Shown: positions 62,201 to 64,000 of the stretch, in pieces
Position numbering within the stretch: position 1 is the first letter of the stretch
Layout: each line of letters begins with the position of its first letter
Origin: Pseudoscleropodium purum
Taxonomy: Eukaryota; Streptophyta; Bryopsida; Hypnales; Brachytheciaceae
Length of the DNA stretch: 64,000 nt
Assembly: GCA_963969395.1 (NCBI GenBank)
Contig: OZ017796.1
Coordinates: forward strand, 4,280,501-4,344,500
Direction of reading: 5' to 3'
Notes under the pieces: model-generated
Seen by the model: the letters and a program-made list of their open reading frames with translations, nothing else
Databases searched by the model: none
Told to the model about the DNA's origin: nothing
Program-made: the position numbers and the translations under genes

Positions 62201-62429
62201 GTGTAGTATTCCACAGCTCAGAAGTACAAAAGCGTAAAGCTGACTCACGGACCTCCAAGAGCAAGTTGTCGAACAAGAAGCGCACAGTCGGAAAGAGCAC
62301 AGCAAACACGGGGATCATGAGCAAATCTTTGGCTGCCGGGTAGCTTTCCTTCTCCCAGTCCGGCCACTTCACCGTCTCTCCCCATCCCCATCCCCATCGC
62401 GGTTGCAACACCATCAGCAGCGACCCCAT
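59260..62429 (-). CDS. LAG1: LAG1-type ceramide synthase (TLC domain)
   Basis: ER membrane enzyme that acylates sphingoid bases with fatty acyl-CoA to make (dihydro)ceramide. Six exons on the minus strand: 62429-62253, 61403-61162, 60970-60815, 60250-60065, 59777-59596, 59297-59260; total 981 nt (326 aa plus stop), close to the usual ~310 aa. Landmarks: [11 protein letters not shown] and the first membrane segment [10 protein letters not shown] (aa ~40-51); [16 protein letters not shown] (from ~aa 91); NEPWF and [22 protein letters not shown]; catalytic His pair H177-H178; Lag1 motif HDANDV (H204, D205, D208); [26 protein letters not shown]; acidic tail [12 protein letters not shown]. No Hox-like domain, as in plants. 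The first intron can be placed two ways (62252/61404, or 4 bp later at both ends), giving ERVGRK or EVLGRK. The start chosen gives MGSLL, like family members; an in-frame ATG at 62585 would add 52 residues. Confidence 0.93.
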
Positions 62430-63292
62430 CACCACCGCAGCTGCAGTGGTCGTCCCCGAGAACGCCCCCCACAGAGGAGTCCCCGAATCCCTGACAAACC
62501 GCTGCGAATCCACAAAAACCCACAATAACCCGAATTCATTCCACGATGAACCCAACCAACCAATCAACCCCAGGCACACCATCAAGGAATTCGTTCAACT
62601 TCCCATCCCATATGACCCCACAAACAGCTTCAAAGCAATTGTACAGCTTCAAAAAACAGAGTCCAACTTCGGTCACCAACCTCGGAGTAGTCTTGGCTGC
62701 CGCTTTCCTTTTTGTCCATGAAGCTCCCAAACCACAACCCCAGGGGTAAAAATACACACTACTCCTCCTCTTCCTCCTCCTCCGGGAGTCTTGACCTCTT
62801 GGACATCAAGGCTGGAAGCTCGTCACCCAACCCAAGTGAAGTGTCTGCGCTTCGTTAGTATGTTAGTATTGATTGCAGGTGATCTTTCGCTAGAAGCTTT
62901 CGGATTTGTTGCCAAGTCCGACGGCGCCCTGGAAAGCAGCTTTGCATGACAACCACGAAGCCTCTAGCGTAAGAGCGTAGTCCTTCTCCGGAGGACCCCA
63001 CTGCCGGAAAGTCTTGAGCCGGGGTGGAGACTCCAACGGCAGGAATGGCGGATCGACATTCGAACACCCATAGGCCTGGCCTACTCAATTTAGCAGTGGG
63101 GCACTGGAGCTCCAGGCTGGGCTGCCACATGGGCAGGGAGAGGGAGAGCTGCTCATTAAGGACTCTTGGAGATTTCTTTTTTAAAGGGTTTCGGAGATGA
63201 CAGCTGATTGGGATCTATCGGGATCTGAGCTGGAAGCCATTTTGGATGGAGGTTGTAAAATGTGGATGAAATATGGAGAATGTAGATGGACA
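62430..63292 (-). promoter_or_regulatory. 5' leader and proximal upstream region of the ceramide synthase gene
   Basis: Less AT-rich than the spacer, with a GA-rich tract on the coding strand (CT-rich on plus at 62761-62785) typical of plant 5' leaders. No other gene is recognised; ORFs at 62446-62757 are shadows of exon 1 and the leader. No TATA box was fixed. Confidence 0.4.
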
Positions 63293-63657
63293 AAGGTAGG
63301 AGGTCTATAAAGTGCTTGGGCTACGAAAGCATCTTCTACCATCAAGGTCATTTTTTTGCTTTTTCATTGCAATAAAGTAGCAGGGGTTCATAATGTGCCC
63401 TACTTTAAGAGCTGAAGCTAAACACAAATGGAATTGGCATTTAACTCAAGTCGTTTCATGTTTTTTGGAGCTCTATGGAATTAATTATGAATTTTTGAAG
63501 TTGAAATGTAGTGAGCTCTAAAATCACCCACCCAATCAAGTATAGACTAATTTTGTGTACATTGTTGGTACATTGAAAAAAAAGCATGTATAAAATAGTG
63601 CACATTTAAAAAGGTGGGCGGTTCTTGAGCTCGAGTGCTTTATAGACTTCCTACCTT
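63293..63657. mobile_element. 365-bp MITE-like element upstream of the ceramide synthase gene
   Basis: Left end AAGGTAGGAGGTCTATAAAG (63293-63312) and right end, read inward, AAGGTAGGAAGTCTATAAAG (63657-63638) are inverted repeats with one mismatch over 20 bp. Each TIR contains TATAAAG, directed inward. The interior is AT-rich and non-coding. Target duplication not settled. Confidence 0.65.
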
Positions 63658-63730
63658 GGTAATGTATAAATGGTAGGTGCTTTCTCTAATTTTAATGAGA
63701 TGGGTGCTTATAGTGAATATTACGTTTTAA

Positions 63731-64000
63731 CCCCTAAAGGACCAAGGCCCTTTTTTTTTTGCCAATAAACACTAAAAACTGCAATTTCTATGGCAAAAGG
63801 TAAAAAAATATTTTAATTATTTTTTTTCACATCTAACCATAGGATCTTACACCTAAATATTATGAGAGTGTGTGGAAAAAATTTCAGAATTTTTTACCAC
63901 ACAGATTGCATGATAAGCATATCTGCATTTAAAGTTGAAAAAACAAGATTTTCAGCACTTGCGAGACTAGATTTTTTAACTTTGAACATTTTTAACTTTA
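63731..64000. mobile_element. TTAA repeat family 1, copy cut by the window end
   Basis: Begins CCCCTAAAGGACCAAGG after TTAA (63727-63730) and continues with blocks like the 5' part of family 1 (ATAGGATCTTACACC, GTGTGGAAAAAATTTCAG, ACAGATTGCATGATA). The right end lies outside the window. Confidence 0.65.

Overview
This window looks like nuclear DNA of a land plant. It is AT-rich and holds two intact multi-exon genes of plant families and one damaged gene, all on the minus strand, in a sea of decayed transposable elements. The short introns (about 130 to 850 bp) and long repeat-filled spacers would fit a bryophyte or another spore-bearing plant, but the sequence alone does not fix the lineage.

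Layout. 1-1096: GC-richer LTR-like segment in plus orientation. 1097-6178: decayed Ty3/gypsy retrotransposon on the minus strand (LTR with heat-shock-element-like motifs, gag, protease, RT, RNase H; integrase missing). A GC-rich 250-bp hAT-type MITE with an 8-bp target duplication sits inside its RT. 6179-8485: decayed pogo/Tigger-like DNA transposon. 8486-15060: AT-rich, repeat-derived, no gene seen. 15730-19454: a complete 8-exon HAT3.1/PRHA-type PHD-finger homeodomain gene (679 aa; reading frame closes exactly). 19515-24138: repeats, including foldbacks, a 212-bp MITE and a CACTA-like end. 24172-25499: an alpha/beta-hydrolase (methylesterase-like) gene with a signal peptide, broken by a 4-bp duplication and lacking its 3' exons. 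25500-59000: a 33-kb gene-free block of several MITE and foldback families. 59260-62429: a complete 6-exon LAG1-type ceramide synthase gene (326 aa). 62430-64000: its upstream region, a MITE, and one more TTAA-flanked repeat.

The most notable structures are: (a) an element family with TTAA flanks and CCCCTAAAGG termini, about 900 bp, in at least three near-full copies and several fragments, a piggyBac-like signature; (b) a 2,016-bp element with TAA target duplication and 37-bp TIRs that encloses a 191-bp tandem array folded into a large palindrome; (c) perfect heat-shock elements upstream of the TATA box of the gypsy LTR; (d) long foldback elements that could form double-stranded RNA if transcribed.

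The genes do not form a functional cluster: a nuclear homeodomain regulator, a secreted hydrolase remnant and an ER sphingolipid enzyme simply share an orientation. Exon coordinates were derived by hand from GT-AG sites, reading frame and family conservation, and have not been tested against transcripts.
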